This document shows positions 27,408-38,325 of a DNA stretch of 64,000 nucleotides, one piece after another. Each line of letters opens with the position of its first letter. Within the stretch, counting starts at the first letter, position 1. Origin of the DNA: Pseudonocardiaceae bacterium YIM PH 21723 (lineage in GTDB: Bacteria > Actinomycetota > Actinomycetes > Mycobacteriales > Pseudonocardiaceae); assembly GCA_003600225.1 (NCBI GenBank), contig QZFT01000045.1, positions 202,792-266,791 on the forward strand. Direction: 5' to 3'. Position numbers and translations under genes: made by a program. The notes under the pieces are model-generated. The model did no database searches and was not told where the DNA came from. It was given only the letters and a program-made list of their open reading frames with translations.

Positions 27408-28834
27408 ACCTCTCCTGCCAATAAGGTTTCCTTGATCAGCTTTCGATTCACCTTGCCGGTCGAGGTCAGCGGGAGTGCCCGCTCGACGATCTGGATGTGC
27501 GACGGGATCGCGGCCCTGGCCAGCCGCGCGGCGCAGTGCCGGCGCAGACCGAGTCCGGTCAGCCGCGCGTCCTTGCCGCGGACGACGGCGTGCAACCGTT
27601 GCCCCGCCTCGGGATCGGGCAGCGCGACCACGCCGACCTCGGCGACCTGGTCGTGCTCGGCGATCACCCGCTCGATGTCCTCGATGCTCACCCGCACGCC
27701 GCGCACCTTGACCTGGAAGTCGGTGCGCCCGACGAGCGTCAGCTCGCCCTCGGCGTCCCGGTGCACCAGGTCACCGCTGCGGAAGAACGTGTGGCCACCG
27801 GGTCCAGCGACGAACCGATCCGCCGCCTCGCCGAGGTAGCCCCGCGTCTGGAAGGGCGTGGTCACCCACAGCTCACCGGTGCCCGGCCCGGTCAGCTCGC
27901 CCTCGTCGGTCATCAGCAGCGCGGTGACGCCCGGCAGTGGGTTGCCGAGCGGCACCACGTCCCGCGCGGCTGCCTCCGCGCCGTCGAAGGAGTGCAGGAA
28001 ACTGTCGTTGGTCTCGGTGCACCCGTAGATGTTGTGGAACCGGGCGTTCGGGAAGATCCCGGGCAGCGCGGCCCGCAGCGCTCGTGGCGTGTGGTCGCCG
28101 GTGAGCACGACGTGCCGCACGTCCGGATAGCCGCGGTCCTCCGCCGCCTCCGCGAGGATCCGGAAGAACATCGGCACGGCCTGGATCACGTGTGGCTCGC
28201 CGGTGTCCAGGAGGTCCATCAGGTACCGCGCGTTCACCGCGTGCCCGGAGTCGACCAGCGTCACCCGGCCGCCGGCCCGCAGCGTCGCCCAGATGTCGAG
28301 TAGGCACAGGTCGAAGTTGAGCGGCGCGTAGTTGAACACCGTGCTGTCCGGTCCGAGCCCGAACTCGGCGATGGCCCAGTCCATGAACCGCTCGGTGGCC
28401 GCCGCGTCGAGGGGCACCACCTTGGGCCGGCCGGTGGAGCCGGAGGTGGTCAGCAGGAACCTGACCGGGTCGCCGGGGTCGGTGGTCACCGCGGTCTCCC
28501 GCAGTGCGATTCCGGCGTCGGTGGCGGTGGCGATCTGCCTGCACCCGGTGCGGGTGAGCAGGTCGTCCAGGGCCTCGGCTCCGAGGTCGGCGGCGGGCAG
28601 CAGTACCGGCCTGCCCGCCTGGACGCAGGCCAGCACGAACGCGATCGTCTCGGGGGACTTGGCCGCCGCCACCGCGATCGGTCCTGTTCCGGGAGCCGCG
28701 TCCAGGGTGGCCGTCGCCCGCTCGACCAGTCCGGCCAGCTCCGGGTAACCGACATCGTTGCCATGCCACCGGAGCGCTGGGGCATCCGGACGCTGGACGG
28801 CGTGCGCGAGCACGTCCTCCACCAGGGAGTTCAT
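27404..28834 (-). CDS. stand-alone adenylation enzyme, PltF-like (probably proline-type amino acid)
   Basis: About 476 aa from the ATG at 28834, which overlaps the upstream oxidase stop by four bases. Core motifs are A3 TTSGSTGRPKVVP, A4 NYAPLNFDLCLLDIW, A5 NIYGCTETNDSF, A7 YFRSGD-type (FFRSGDLVHRD) and A10 PLTSTGKVNRK. The A4/A5 segments resemble the free-standing L-prolyl-AMP ligases of pyrrole pathways (PltF, RedM, CloN4 type). Hand-read specificity positions begin D-L-L as in those enzymes, then diverge (about Q-V-T-I-D-S), so a changed substrate is likely. No condensation domain is present. Confidence 0.86.
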   Translation of the reverse strand: MNSLVEDVLAHAVQRPDAPALRWHGNDVGYPELAGLVERATATLDAAPGTGPIAVAAAKSPETIAFVLACVQAGRPVLLPAADLGAEALDDLLTRTGCRQIATATDAGIALRETAVTTDPGDPVRFLLTTSGSTGRPKVVPLDAAATERFMDWAIAEFGLGPDSTVFNYAPLNFDLCLLDIWATLRAGGRVTLVDSGHAVNARYLMDLLDTGEPHVIQAVPMFFRILAEAAEDRGYPDVRHVVLTGDHTPRALRAALPGIFPNARFHNIYGCTETNDSFLHSFDGAEAAARDVVPLGNPLPGVTALLMTDEGELTGPGTGELWVTTPFQTRGYLGEAADRFVAGPGGHTFFRSGDLVHRDAEGELTLVGRTDFQVKVRGVRVSIEDIERVIAEHDQVAEVGVVALPDPEAGQRLHAVVRGKDARLTGLGLRRHCAARLARAAIPSHIQIVERALPLTSTGKVNRKLIKETLLAGEV

Positions 28835-30228
28835 CGCGACGACCCGTCGGCGGGCCGCACGGCCCGGGTACCGCGGAACAGGTTGTCCGGGTCGTAGCGG
28901 CGCTTCACCTCGGTCAACCGGGTGTAGATGGCTGAGCCGTATGTCGCCTCGGCGCCGGCCGGGTCGTCGTCGAGCGAAATATAATTGACGTAACCGCCGG
29001 GGTGTTCCCATTCCTGCAACGTGGAAATGCACCCACGCGCCCAGTATTTGCCGGTATCATCCATTTCCGGCGCATCCCAGGAACCGTACGCACTGACCAT
29101 GAACGGCGCGTGTCGCTGCGGAAAAGCGGAACTTTCGCCGTCGGCCCGGGAAACCTGCCCGAGGAGGAACTCGATGTCAATCGATCCGGTGCGGGACGGG
29201 TTTTTCGCGGCGGAGTCGATGAGCCGATCGATCGCCTCATCCGGAAGTTCCGTCACATATCCGGACTTGGTGTAGTACCGTCGCCCGTCGGGCGAGCTCT
29301 CATCGGTCATGGTCTGCAATTCCAGATAACTCAGGACCGACTCGCCGGCAACCCCCTCCGGCATGCGATCAAACAGTTCGCGGGCCTGCTGCGCACTCGT
29401 TTCATCGTCGGCCGAATATATTGCCAGCATGTCCAGCACCGGGCGATCGGCCAGTTCCTCCGGGATCTCGTCGCCCGGGCGGGCGTGCCGCAGCCCGCCG
29501 AGCAGGTGGAAGTCATCGGAGATGGTCGCGGTCGCGTCCCGGTAGGCCCGGAGCGCGATGGCAACGTTGTCGCCGGCGTAAAGCCCGGTGCGCAGGACCA
29601 GCCGGCCGACCGGGCGCAGGGCGAGCCGGAACTTCGTCACGACGCCGAAGTTGCCGCCACCGCCACGCAGCGCCCAGAGCAGGTCCGGGTTCTCCGTCTC
29701 GGAGGTCTGCACGATCGTTCCATCGGCCAGCACCACCTCGGCGCCGATGATGTGATCGCAGGTCAGACCCCATTTACGGCAACGCCAGCCGTATCCGCCA
29801 CCCAGCGCCAGCCCGCCGAGACCGGTGTAGGAGAACACCCCGGCCGGGCAGCACAGACCGTGCTCCGTGGTGGCGATGTCGACATCGCGCAGCAGGCAGC
29901 CGCCATCGGCCTCGGCGACCCGCGCATCCACGTCAACGTTGACTGAACGCATCAAGGAAAGGTCGATCATCACACCGCCGTCGGTGACCGAGGTACCGGC
30001 CACGTTGTGCCCGCCGCAACGCACGGACACATCCAGCTCGGCGCCGCGGGCGTACCGGATGGCCGCACTGACATCGGCGGCCGACCGGCAGCGCGCGATC
30101 AACGCGGGCTTGCGGTCGATCATCCCGTTCCAGATTCGCCGGACCGTGTCGAATTCCGCGTCATCCGGCGCGAGTAGCACCCCCTGAAATAATTCCCGCA
30201 ATTGCCCTGCGGTCACAACGTCACGCAT
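28831..30228 (-). CDS. FAD-linked oxidase, berberine bridge enzyme-like
   Basis: About 465 aa. I prefer the ATG at 30228, with GGGGAC just upstream, over a TTG at 30255. The PCMH-type FAD domain (about 25-195) shows RCGGHNVAGTSVTDGG, whose His can hold FAD by an 8-alpha bond, and YTGLGGLALGGGYGW. The Cys seen in bicovalent members at the TCP position is not there. The C-terminal BBE segment is present (NYISLDDD and RYDPDNLFRG). The enzyme would do an oxidative ring closure or desaturation. It is the first gene of the ten-gene operon. Confidence 0.9.
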   Translation of the reverse strand: MRDVVTAGQLRELFQGVLLAPDDAEFDTVRRIWNGMIDRKPALIARCRSAADVSAAIRYARGAELDVSVRCGGHNVAGTSVTDGGVMIDLSLMRSVNVDVDARVAEADGGCLLRDVDIATTEHGLCCPAGVFSYTGLGGLALGGGYGWRCRKWGLTCDHIIGAEVVLADGTIVQTSETENPDLLWALRGGGGNFGVVTKFRLALRPVGRLVLRTGLYAGDNVAIALRAYRDATATISDDFHLLGGLRHARPGDEIPEELADRPVLDMLAIYSADDETSAQQARELFDRMPEGVAGESVLSYLELQTMTDESSPDGRRYYTKSGYVTELPDEAIDRLIDSAAKNPSRTGSIDIEFLLGQVSRADGESSAFPQRHAPFMVSAYGSWDAPEMDDTGKYWARGCISTLQEWEHPGGYVNYISLDDDPAGAEATYGSAIYTRLTEVKRRYDPDNLFRGTRAVRPADGSSR

Positions 30229-30652
30229 TACGTCCCCAGCGCTCGACGAACTCAACGAAGTTCCTCACGTTTCTACGGACGGAAAAATCACAAACACATG
30301 TGAAGCCTGCACTTAAAAAGGCCGCTCAGCCGTCCCCACCCAGAATAGCTCCGACTACTCGCCCGTCCGCCAACCTCTCGGCCGGTGGCGAAAGTTGGAA
30401 TTAGCCCGTCATGATGCGCGGCCGTCATCAACCGGCCGAAATCCATAAAACCACCGGATTGACCATGGAGGCAAGTGACGTGGAGTAGTCACGAAAGCAT
30501 AAACTCGAACGGAGCAGTTTTCGGCGGGAAAAGGGCAATTCGGAGTAATGATCGTTCCGGCACAAGAGTTGACAATGGCCGTAAACGGCTGCGTAGGACC
30601 GCTACAGCCCTGTCCGGTCACCGGAGAGGCCGGACGGATAGGCTAGGCAATC
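30229..30652. promoter_or_regulatory. 424-bp divergent intergenic region (biosynthetic operon / mptB)
   Basis: No gene is supported here. It has lower GC than its surroundings, as expected of promoters. On the plus strand TTGACA at 30569-30574 and TAGGAC at 30594-30599 (19-base spacing) make a possible sigma-70-type promoter for the gene starting at 30653. For the minus strand, the stretch 30270-30330 is AT-rich (CACAAACACATGTGAAG) and probably holds the promoter of the biosynthetic operon, but I cannot pick clear hexamers. Confidence 0.4.
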
Positions 30653-32233
30653 GTGGCGACCGGTAACCAGACGAGCGAACTGGACCCGCCCCAGGCGGAC
30701 GATCCGGCCAGGGGTGGGAACACCGGCGTCGCCGAACTGAACGACGCCGAGTGCGAGCAGCTGTCGGTGGTACGCCGGTTCGGCACCACCGGGTCCCTGC
30801 TGATGGCACTCGGCGGCATGGGCGCGGGCGCCACCCCGGTGATCGACAACCCGCTGCAGGGTGTGCGGCTGTTCGGCCTGGCCACCCGGCTGCCCACCGT
30901 TTCCCTGGCCGTCTGCTACCTGGGCATCGGCATGGTCATCCTGGCCTGGCTGTGGCTGGGCAGGCTGGTCGCCGCGCAGCGCGGCCGCCGGCTGTCCCGC
31001 AGCCAACTGGACCGCACCCTGGCGATGTGGACCGTCCCGCTGCTGTTCGGCCCGCCGATGTTCAGCACGGACGTCTACAGCTACCTCGCGCAGTGCAAGA
31101 TCGTCGCCAAGGGCCTCAACCCGTACGAGATCGGCCCGGCACTGGCCCTCGGCACCGACGACCCCCTCGCGCGCGGCGTGCCCACGATCTGGCGGGACAC
31201 CCCGTCGCCGTACGGCCCGTTCTTCTTCACCTACGGCCGCATCCCGGAGTGGCTGGCCGGGGACAACGTCATCGCGGGCGTGCTGCTGCACCGGCTGATC
31301 GCGCTGGCCGGCATCGGGATGATCGTCTGGGCGCTTCCCCGGCTCGCCAAGCGGTGCGGCGTCAACCCGGTGGCCGCGCTGTGGCTCGGCGCCGCCAATC
31401 CCCTGGTGCTCTTCCACCTGGTCAGCGGCGCGCACAACGAGGCACTGATGATCGGCCTGCTGATGGTCGGCTTCGAGATCGGCCTGCGCCCCGGCTGGCG
31501 GATGGTCGTGCTGGGCACCGCGCTGATCACCCTGGCGGCGGCCATCAAGATCACCGCCGCGCCCGCGCTCGGCTTCCTCGGCATCGCCCTCGCCCGCCGG
31601 CACGGTGGCCGGTGGCTGGACCTGGTCAAGTCCGCCGTGGGAATGGGTGTGGTCTTCGTTACGGTCTTCGGCGCGCTGGCGGTGGCCAACGGCCTCGGCT
31701 TCGGCTGGCTGCACGCCCTGGAGACCCCGAACAAGGTCAAGAGCTGGCTGTCCCCGGTCACCGCGCTGGGCATGACGACCACCGCCGTCGGCCAGGCGAT
31801 GGGTCTGGGCAACCACGAGGACGCGGTCGTCGGCGTGGCCCGCACCCTGGGCACCGGCATCGCCGCGCTGACCGTGCTGGCGCTGCTGCTGATCTCGTTC
31901 CGCGGCAGGCCGTTCCCCCTGGAACCCCTGGCCGGACTGGGCGCCGCCCTCGGCGCGCTGCTGGTCCTCGGCCCGATCATGCACCCCTGGTACCCGCTCT
32001 GGGCGATGATCCCCCTGGCAGCGGTGATCAAGTCTCCCCGGTTCACCAAGGCCGCGGTGATCATCACCGTGGTGGTGGCGATCTCCATCCCGTCCACCGG
32101 CGCCGGGTTCTTCGGCCGCGCCTACGTACTGCCCCTGGCCATCATCGCGGGCATCGTCATGCTGCTCGTGCCGTTGTGGTTCGTGCGGGGCAAACTACCC
32201 GAGCCCGCCCCGCTGCCCACGGCGAGGACATGA
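30653..32233 (+). CDS. mptB: MptB-type polyprenol-phosphate-mannose-dependent alpha-1,6-mannosyltransferase
   Basis: A 526 aa membrane protein with a GTG start and about 12-13 transmembrane helices. The motif MFSTDVYSYLAQCKIVAKGLNPYEIGPALALG (about 140-170) is characteristic of GT-C mannosyltransferases of the MptA/MptB group, with the catalytic Asp in STDVYSY. MptB starts the alpha-1,6-mannan core of lipomannan in mycolata. A gene of this kind lies beside the ABC exporter and divergent from sufR in mycobacteria; here it keeps the ABC neighbour but is 14 kb from sufR. Confidence 0.82.
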   Translation: MATGNQTSELDPPQADDPARGGNTGVAELNDAECEQLSVVRRFGTTGSLLMALGGMGAGATPVIDNPLQGVRLFGLATRLPTVSLAVCYLGIGMVILAWLWLGRLVAAQRGRRLSRSQLDRTLAMWTVPLLFGPPMFSTDVYSYLAQCKIVAKGLNPYEIGPALALGTDDPLARGVPTIWRDTPSPYGPFFFTYGRIPEWLAGDNVIAGVLLHRLIALAGIGMIVWALPRLAKRCGVNPVAALWLGAANPLVLFHLVSGAHNEALMIGLLMVGFEIGLRPGWRMVVLGTALITLAAAIKITAAPALGFLGIALARRHGGRWLDLVKSAVGMGVVFVTVFGALAVANGLGFGWLHALETPNKVKSWLSPVTALGMTTTAVGQAMGLGNHEDAVVGVARTLGTGIAALTVLALLLISFRGRPFPLEPLAGLGAALGALLVLGPIMHPWYPLWAMIPLAAVIKSPRFTKAAVIITVVVAISIPSTGAGFFGRAYVLPLAIIAGIVMLLVPLWFVRGKLPEPAPLPTART

Positions 32234-32240
32234 GTCACAG

Positions 32241-33233
32241 ATGACACGATTGTCGATTTCCGCTCCACACGCCTTAGGCTCTTCTGCTGTGGGTTCTCCC
32301 GTTGACGACGCGGCCATCTCGGTTTCCGGGCTGGTCAAGAGGTATGGCAGCACGACGGCCGTGCACGGTCTCGACCTGATCGTGGAACCGGGCACGGTTT
32401 TCGCCCTGCTCGGCCCCAACGGTGCGGGCAAGACCACCACGGTGGAGACCTGCGAGGGATTCATCAAGCCCGACGAGGGCACCGTCCGCGTGCTGGGCCT
32501 GGACCCCGTCGCCGACGGCCCCAAGCTGCGCCCGCTGATCGGCGTCATGCCACAGGGGGGCGGCGCCTACCCGGGTGTGCGGGCCGACGAGATGCTGCGA
32601 CTGGTCGCCTCCTGCGCCGCGAACCCCCTCGATCCGCGCTGGCTGCTGGACGTTCTCGGACTCACCGGCGCGGCACGTACCCCGTACAAGCGGCTCTCCG
32701 GCGGTCAGCAGCAGCGGCTCTCGCTGGCCTGCGCCATCATCGGCCGGCCCAAGCTGGTGTTCCTGGACGAGCCCACGGCCGGCCTGGACCCGCAGGCCCA
32801 GCACCTGGTCTGGGAGCTGGTGAACGCGCTGCGCGCCGACGGCGTCACCGTGCTGCTCACCACGCACCGGATGGAAGAGGCCGAACAACTCGCCGACCAG
32901 ATCGCGATCATCGACCGCGGCAGGCTCGTCACCCAGGGCAGCCCGGCCGAGCTCACCGCGATCGACCCGGAGGCCGACAGCCAGCAGCTGCGCTTCCGCT
33001 CCAACCCCAAGCTGGACCTTGAACTGCTGGCGGCGGCACTGCCCGAGGAGTGCAAGGTCGAGGAGACCGTACCCGGCCGCTACCTGGTCCAGGGGCCGAT
33101 CACCCCGCAGGTGCTGTCCGCGGTCACCGCCTGGTGCGCGCAGCACGGGGTACTGGCCCACGAACTCAACGTCTCCCGCCGCACGCTGGAAGACGTCTTC
33201 CTGGAACTCACCGGACGGGAACTGCGCTCATGA
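32241..33233 (+). CDS. ABC-2 exporter ATP-binding subunit
   Basis: A 330 aa ATPase with Walker A LGPNGAGKTT (about 55), signature LSGGQQQRLSLA (about 155), Walker B LVFLDEPTAGLDPQ (about 175) and the H-loop TTHRMEEAEQLA. The C-terminal extension (about 230-330) is typical of drug- or lipid-export ATPases. A GTG at 32289 is an alternative start that would drop 16 residues. The gene overlaps its permease by four bases. In mycobacteria the equivalent pair sits between mptB and ctaA. Confidence 0.92.
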   Translation: MTRLSISAPHALGSSAVGSPVDDAAISVSGLVKRYGSTTAVHGLDLIVEPGTVFALLGPNGAGKTTTVETCEGFIKPDEGTVRVLGLDPVADGPKLRPLIGVMPQGGGAYPGVRADEMLRLVASCAANPLDPRWLLDVLGLTGAARTPYKRLSGGQQQRLSLACAIIGRPKLVFLDEPTAGLDPQAQHLVWELVNALRADGVTVLLTTHRMEEAEQLADQIAIIDRGRLVTQGSPAELTAIDPEADSQQLRFRSNPKLDLELLAAALPEECKVEETVPGRYLVQGPITPQVLSAVTAWCAQHGVLAHELNVSRRTLEDVFLELTGRELRS

Positions 33234-34006
33234 CCACCTTTGAGCCAGGCACCTTCACCCCGGCCCCCGGCGTCGGCCGGATCGGGCCGATGCTCGCCAC
33301 GCACGTGCGCACCGAGGCGCTGCTGGTGCTGCGGCACGGCGAACAGCTGCTGCTCACCCTGATCATCCCCCTCGCACTGCTGATCGCGGGCAGCGAGCTG
33401 AAGATCGTGCCGCTGCCCGAACCCCGCGTGGATCACGTGATCCCGGCCGTGCTGGCCCTCGCGGTCATGTCCACCGCGTTCACCGGACAGGCCATCTCCC
33501 TCGGCTTCGACCGTCGCTACGGCGTGATCAAGCGGCTCGCCGCCACCGCCCTGCCACACTGGCTCCTCGTGGTCGGCCGGGTGCTGGCCACCTTCGTAGT
33601 GGTCGCCGTGCAGCTGATCGTGTTGTGCGGCACCGCCTTCGCCCTCGGCTGGCGCCCGCCGCTGGCCGGCCTCGGCTGGATGCTGCTGCTGATCGTGCTG
33701 GGCACCCTGGCGTTCGGCGCCCTCGGCGTGCTCATCGGCGGCTCGCTGCGCGCCGATGTGGTCCTGGCACTGGCCAACACCCTGTGGCTGGTCCTCCTGG
33801 TCGGCGGTGGCATCGCGCTGCCCACCTCCCGGCAGCCCGCCGGGATGGCCGGATTCGTCGAACTGCTGCCCTCCGCCGCGCTCACCAACGGCCTGCGGGA
33901 CGCCCTGGTGGACGGCACCGGTCCCGGGATCGCGGTCGTCCTGGTGCTCCTGGCCTGGATCGGCGGCGCCGGCTGGCTGGCCAGCCGCACCATGAAGCTG
34001 AGCTAG
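33230..34006 (+). CDS. ABC-2 exporter permease subunit
   Basis: A 258 aa protein from the ATG at 33230 (ATGA overlap with the ATPase). Six transmembrane helices are visible, and the loop GFDRRYGVIKRLAATALPHWLLVVGRV before helix 3 is the ABC-2 coupling segment. With the ATPase it forms a homodimeric exporter of unknown substrate; a cell-envelope lipid or antibiotic are both possible. Confidence 0.9.
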   Translation: MTTFEPGTFTPAPGVGRIGPMLATHVRTEALLVLRHGEQLLLTLIIPLALLIAGSELKIVPLPEPRVDHVIPAVLALAVMSTAFTGQAISLGFDRRYGVIKRLAATALPHWLLVVGRVLATFVVVAVQLIVLCGTAFALGWRPPLAGLGWMLLLIVLGTLAFGALGVLIGGSLRADVVLALANTLWLVLLVGGGIALPTSRQPAGMAGFVELLPSAALTNGLRDALVDGTGPGIAVVLVLLAWIGGAGWLASRTMKLS

Positions 34007-34015
34007 ACCGGACCC

Positions 34016-34600
34016 GTGCGCTGGATCTGGGGAGTGGCGACAGCCGCGGTCGCCGTACTGGCCTGGGGCGAGTGGCAGAACCGGCGCTGGTCACGGACCC
34101 TCACCCATGTCGGCAGCGGTACCTCCGAGGCCGTGGTGGTGCTGGGCTACCGCAACCCGCGCCCGCCGATCAACTTCGTCAACCGGTGGCGGGTCCATGC
34201 CGGGCTTCGATCGATCACCTCGCCCAGCAGTCGGGTGATCTTCACCGGCGGCGCCACCGGGAGCGCCCCCGCGGAGGCCCGGATGATGGCCGACTACGCG
34301 CGGTCCACGCTCGGCTTCGACGGCCACGTGGTCATCGAGGACCAGAGCCGAACGACCTGGGAGAACGTGACCAACGTGATCCCGCTGCTCGACGGCATCG
34401 AGCGCATCAAGTTCGCCTCCGAGCCGGCCCACGCGCTCAAGGCCCGCGCCTACCTGATCCGGCAACGTCCCGATCTCGCGGAGCGGCTCGTCAGATCGGC
34501 CGACTACCGGCTCGGCGAGCGACTGGTGCTCAAACCGCTCCTCGCCCTGCACGGACTCCGCGGACTGCGTGGCGTCAACGACGAGATCTCGGGGTGGTGA
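34016..34600 (+). CDS. YdcF/SanA-like DUF218 membrane protein
   Basis: A 194 aa protein with a GTG start nine bases after the permease stop. One N-terminal transmembrane segment (about 3-18) is followed by a DUF218 domain with EAVVVLGYRNP, VIFTGGATGSAPAEARMMADY and VIEDQSRTTWENV, the conserved segments of YdcF/ElyC/SanA proteins. Those proteins act in envelope or peptidoglycan precursor metabolism, but their chemistry is unclear. It closes the mptB-ABC unit. Confidence 0.83.
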   Translation: MRWIWGVATAAVAVLAWGEWQNRRWSRTLTHVGSGTSEAVVVLGYRNPRPPINFVNRWRVHAGLRSITSPSSRVIFTGGATGSAPAEARMMADYARSTLGFDGHVVIEDQSRTTWENVTNVIPLLDGIERIKFASEPAHALKARAYLIRQRPDLAERLVRSADYRLGERLVLKPLLALHGLRGLRGVNDEISGW

Positions 34601-34671
34601 GCTTCCGCTGCGCGCAAGGGTCGAACGTCACAGCACCGGTACCTCCAAAGCGACCAATGCAGCGCCTCTTC

Positions 34672-34690
34672 CTAGGTTAGCCTTACCTAC
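34672..34690. promoter_or_regulatory. IdeR/DtxR-like iron box 1 of the catechol operon
   Basis: About 15 of 19 positions match TTAGGTTAGGCTAACCTAA (TAGGTTAGCCTTACCTA core). It lies 174 bases upstream of the first dihydroxybenzoate gene, with TTTCAC/GTGAAA inverted repeats (about 34709-34724) between it and the second box. Confidence 0.6.
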
Positions 34691-34793
34691 GGTTTTTCCT
34701 TGATTTCACACATGTGAAACGGCAAAACCTATGCTCTGGCTCACTTTCCGCCACAAGTCCGGAAGTCGTGACCGAGCTGCAATCTGTTTAAAG

Positions 34794-34822
34794 TTAGGTA
34801 AGCCTAACTAAGTATTTATGAT
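34794..34822 (+). promoter_or_regulatory. iron box 2 overlapping the promoter of the catechol operon
   Basis: The 19-mer 34794-34812 matches the IdeR/DtxR consensus at about 14 of 19 positions (TTAGGTAAGCCTAACTA). A near-consensus -10 element TATGAT follows at 34817-34822, so the bound repressor would cover the -35 and spacer. The distance to the ATG at 34864 is 41 bases. This is the expected design of an iron-repressed siderophore promoter. Confidence 0.7.
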
Positions 34823-34863
34823 AGTTCCCGGGGATATAGGACACCATCGGGGGGACCCTGCGG

Positions 34864-35589
34864 ATGAACCGATTTGACGGAAAGGTCGCGCTGGTCACCG
34901 GTGCCGGACAGGGCATCGGCGCGGCCGTCGCGCGCGCGTTGGCCGACCACGGAGCGATCGTCGCGGCCACCGACCTGAAGAACACCGAACGCACCCTGGA
35001 CGTCACCGATGCCGACGCGGTGGAACGCACCGTAGCGGAGATCGAGGACGAACTGGGGCCGATAGACATCGTCGTCAATGTGGCCGGAATCCTGCGCCCC
35101 AACAAGGCCATTGACATGTCCACTCAGGACTGGAAAGACACGTTCGCGGTCAACACGGACGGCGTCTTCCACGTCAGCCAGGCCGCGGCGAGGCGGATGG
35201 TCCCCCGCAACCGCGGAGTGATCATCACGGTGGGCTCCAACGCCACCGGGGTGCCTCGCGCCCAGATGGCCGCCTATGGGGCCTCGAAAGCCGCGGCGAC
35301 CATGTTCACCCGGATCCTCGGCCTGGAAGTGGCCGAGCACGGTATCCGGTGCAACATCGTCTCCCCGGGTTCCACCGACACCGAGATGCAGCGCGCCCTC
35401 TGGACGGAAGCGGGTGCGCAGCCGGTGATCGATGGGGACCTGGCCGCCCATCGCGTCGGAATTCCGTTGCGCCGTATCGCCGATCCCGCCGACATCGCGG
35501 ACGCGGTGGTGTTCCTCGCCTCTGACCAGGCCAGGCACATCACGATGCAGAACCTGTATGTCGACGGTGGCGCCACCCTGTACGCCTAA
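34864..35589 (+). CDS. dhbA: 2,3-dihydro-2,3-dihydroxybenzoate dehydrogenase
   Basis: A 241 aa short-chain dehydrogenase with the NAD site TGAGQGIG (about 12), NVAG (about 77) and the catalytic Tyr-x3-Lys in [10 protein letters not shown] (about 140). Followed by isochorismate synthase, a DHB-AMP ligase and an isochorismatase, it must be the DhbA/EntA step that aromatises dihydro-DHB to 2,3-dihydroxybenzoate. First gene of an iron-regulated operon. Confidence 0.92.
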   Translation: MNRFDGKVALVTGAGQGIGAAVARALADHGAIVAATDLKNTERTLDVTDADAVERTVAEIEDELGPIDIVVNVAGILRPNKAIDMSTQDWKDTFAVNTDGVFHVSQAAARRMVPRNRGVIITVGSNATGVPRAQMAAYGASKAAATMFTRILGLEVAEHGIRCNIVSPGSTDTEMQRALWTEAGAQPVIDGDLAAHRVGIPLRRIADPADIADAVVFLASDQARHITMQNLYVDGGATLYA

Positions 35590-35597
35590 GGATGATC

Positions 35598-36709
35598 ATG
35601 ACCTCGCACATTGCCCACTCACTCAGACCGGTGACCGACGACTACCAGACCGGCGGCTTCTTCTTCAGCTCACCGTCCGGTGTGCTGCTGGCCGACAGCC
35701 TGGGTGAATCCCTGACCGGACAGCGGATCCCGACGGGCGCCCTCGCCGTCGGCGCCCTGCCGTTCGTCGATCCGGCCAGTTCGGAGGCCACCGTCCCGGC
35801 GCGACTGTCCATTCCGGACGGCGTGCGCCGCGCGGAGCCGCTGCACATCCGGCCGCTGCCCCCTCATCCCGGCACCGGAACCCACTGGATCGACCAGCAC
35901 ACGGACTCGGACGCCTACCTCACCGGCGTCTCGCGTGCCCTGGAACTGATGGCCGACGGCACACTGTCCAAAGTGGTCCTGGCCCGCACCCTGGAGCTGA
36001 CCGCCGCCGAACCGATCGACCTGCGCCGGGTCCTCGGCGCACTGGCCGCACGGGACCCGCACGGCTACACCTTCGCCACCGACGTCGGCGGCCGCACGCT
36101 GATCGGCACCAGCCCGGAACTGCTGATCCGCAAGACCGGGGACAGCGTCGTCTCCAATCCCCTGGCCGGTTCCCGGCCACGCAGCGCGGATCCGGAGAGC
36201 GACGGCCGCAACGCCACCGAACTGCTCGCCTCGGCCAAGGACCGCGCCGAACACGCGCACGTGGTCACCGCGGTGGCCGACGCGCTCGCCCCGTTCTGCC
36301 TGAACCTGACGGTGCCCAGCGGCCCGGAACTGCTGCCCACCCCGGCGATGTGGCACCTGTCCACCCGCATCACCGGCGAACTGCGCGCGGACGTCACCTC
36401 CCTGGAACTGGCCTCCGCCCTGCACCCGACCCCCGCGGTGTGCGGCGTGCCGATGACCACGGCGCGCACGGTGATCAGCGAGCTGGAACCGTTCGCCCGC
36501 GACTACTACACCGGCCTGGTCGGCTGGATGGACGAGCACGGCGACGGTGAGTGGATCATCGCCCTGCGCTGCGGCGAGGTACACGACCGCACCCTGCGGC
36601 TCTACGCGGGCGCCGGCATCGTGCCCGGTTCCACCCCGGAGTCCGAACTGGCCGAGACCAGCGCCAAGTTCCGCACCTTCCTCGGCGCCCTCGGTATCCA
36701 GGAGGCTCG

Positions 36710-36713
<4 letters not shown>
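35598..36713 (+). CDS. dhbC: isochorismate synthase
   Basis: About 371 aa from the ATG at 35598, which is correctly spaced from AAGGA; an ATG at 35592 sits on top of that site. It is a chorismate-binding family protein with [40 protein letters not shown] and [10 protein letters not shown], then [10 protein letters not shown] and the final [18 protein letters not shown]. It converts chorismate to isochorismate for dihydroxybenzoate. The stop overlaps the next start by four bases. Confidence 0.93.
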
Positions 36714-38323
<1,610 letters not shown>

Positions 38324-38325
38324 TC

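Noticed and set aside
30409..30621. Short open frame of about 70 codons on the minus strand in the divergent intergenic region
   Set aside because: No ribosome site, no similarity to known proteins, and it covers the likely mptB promoter.
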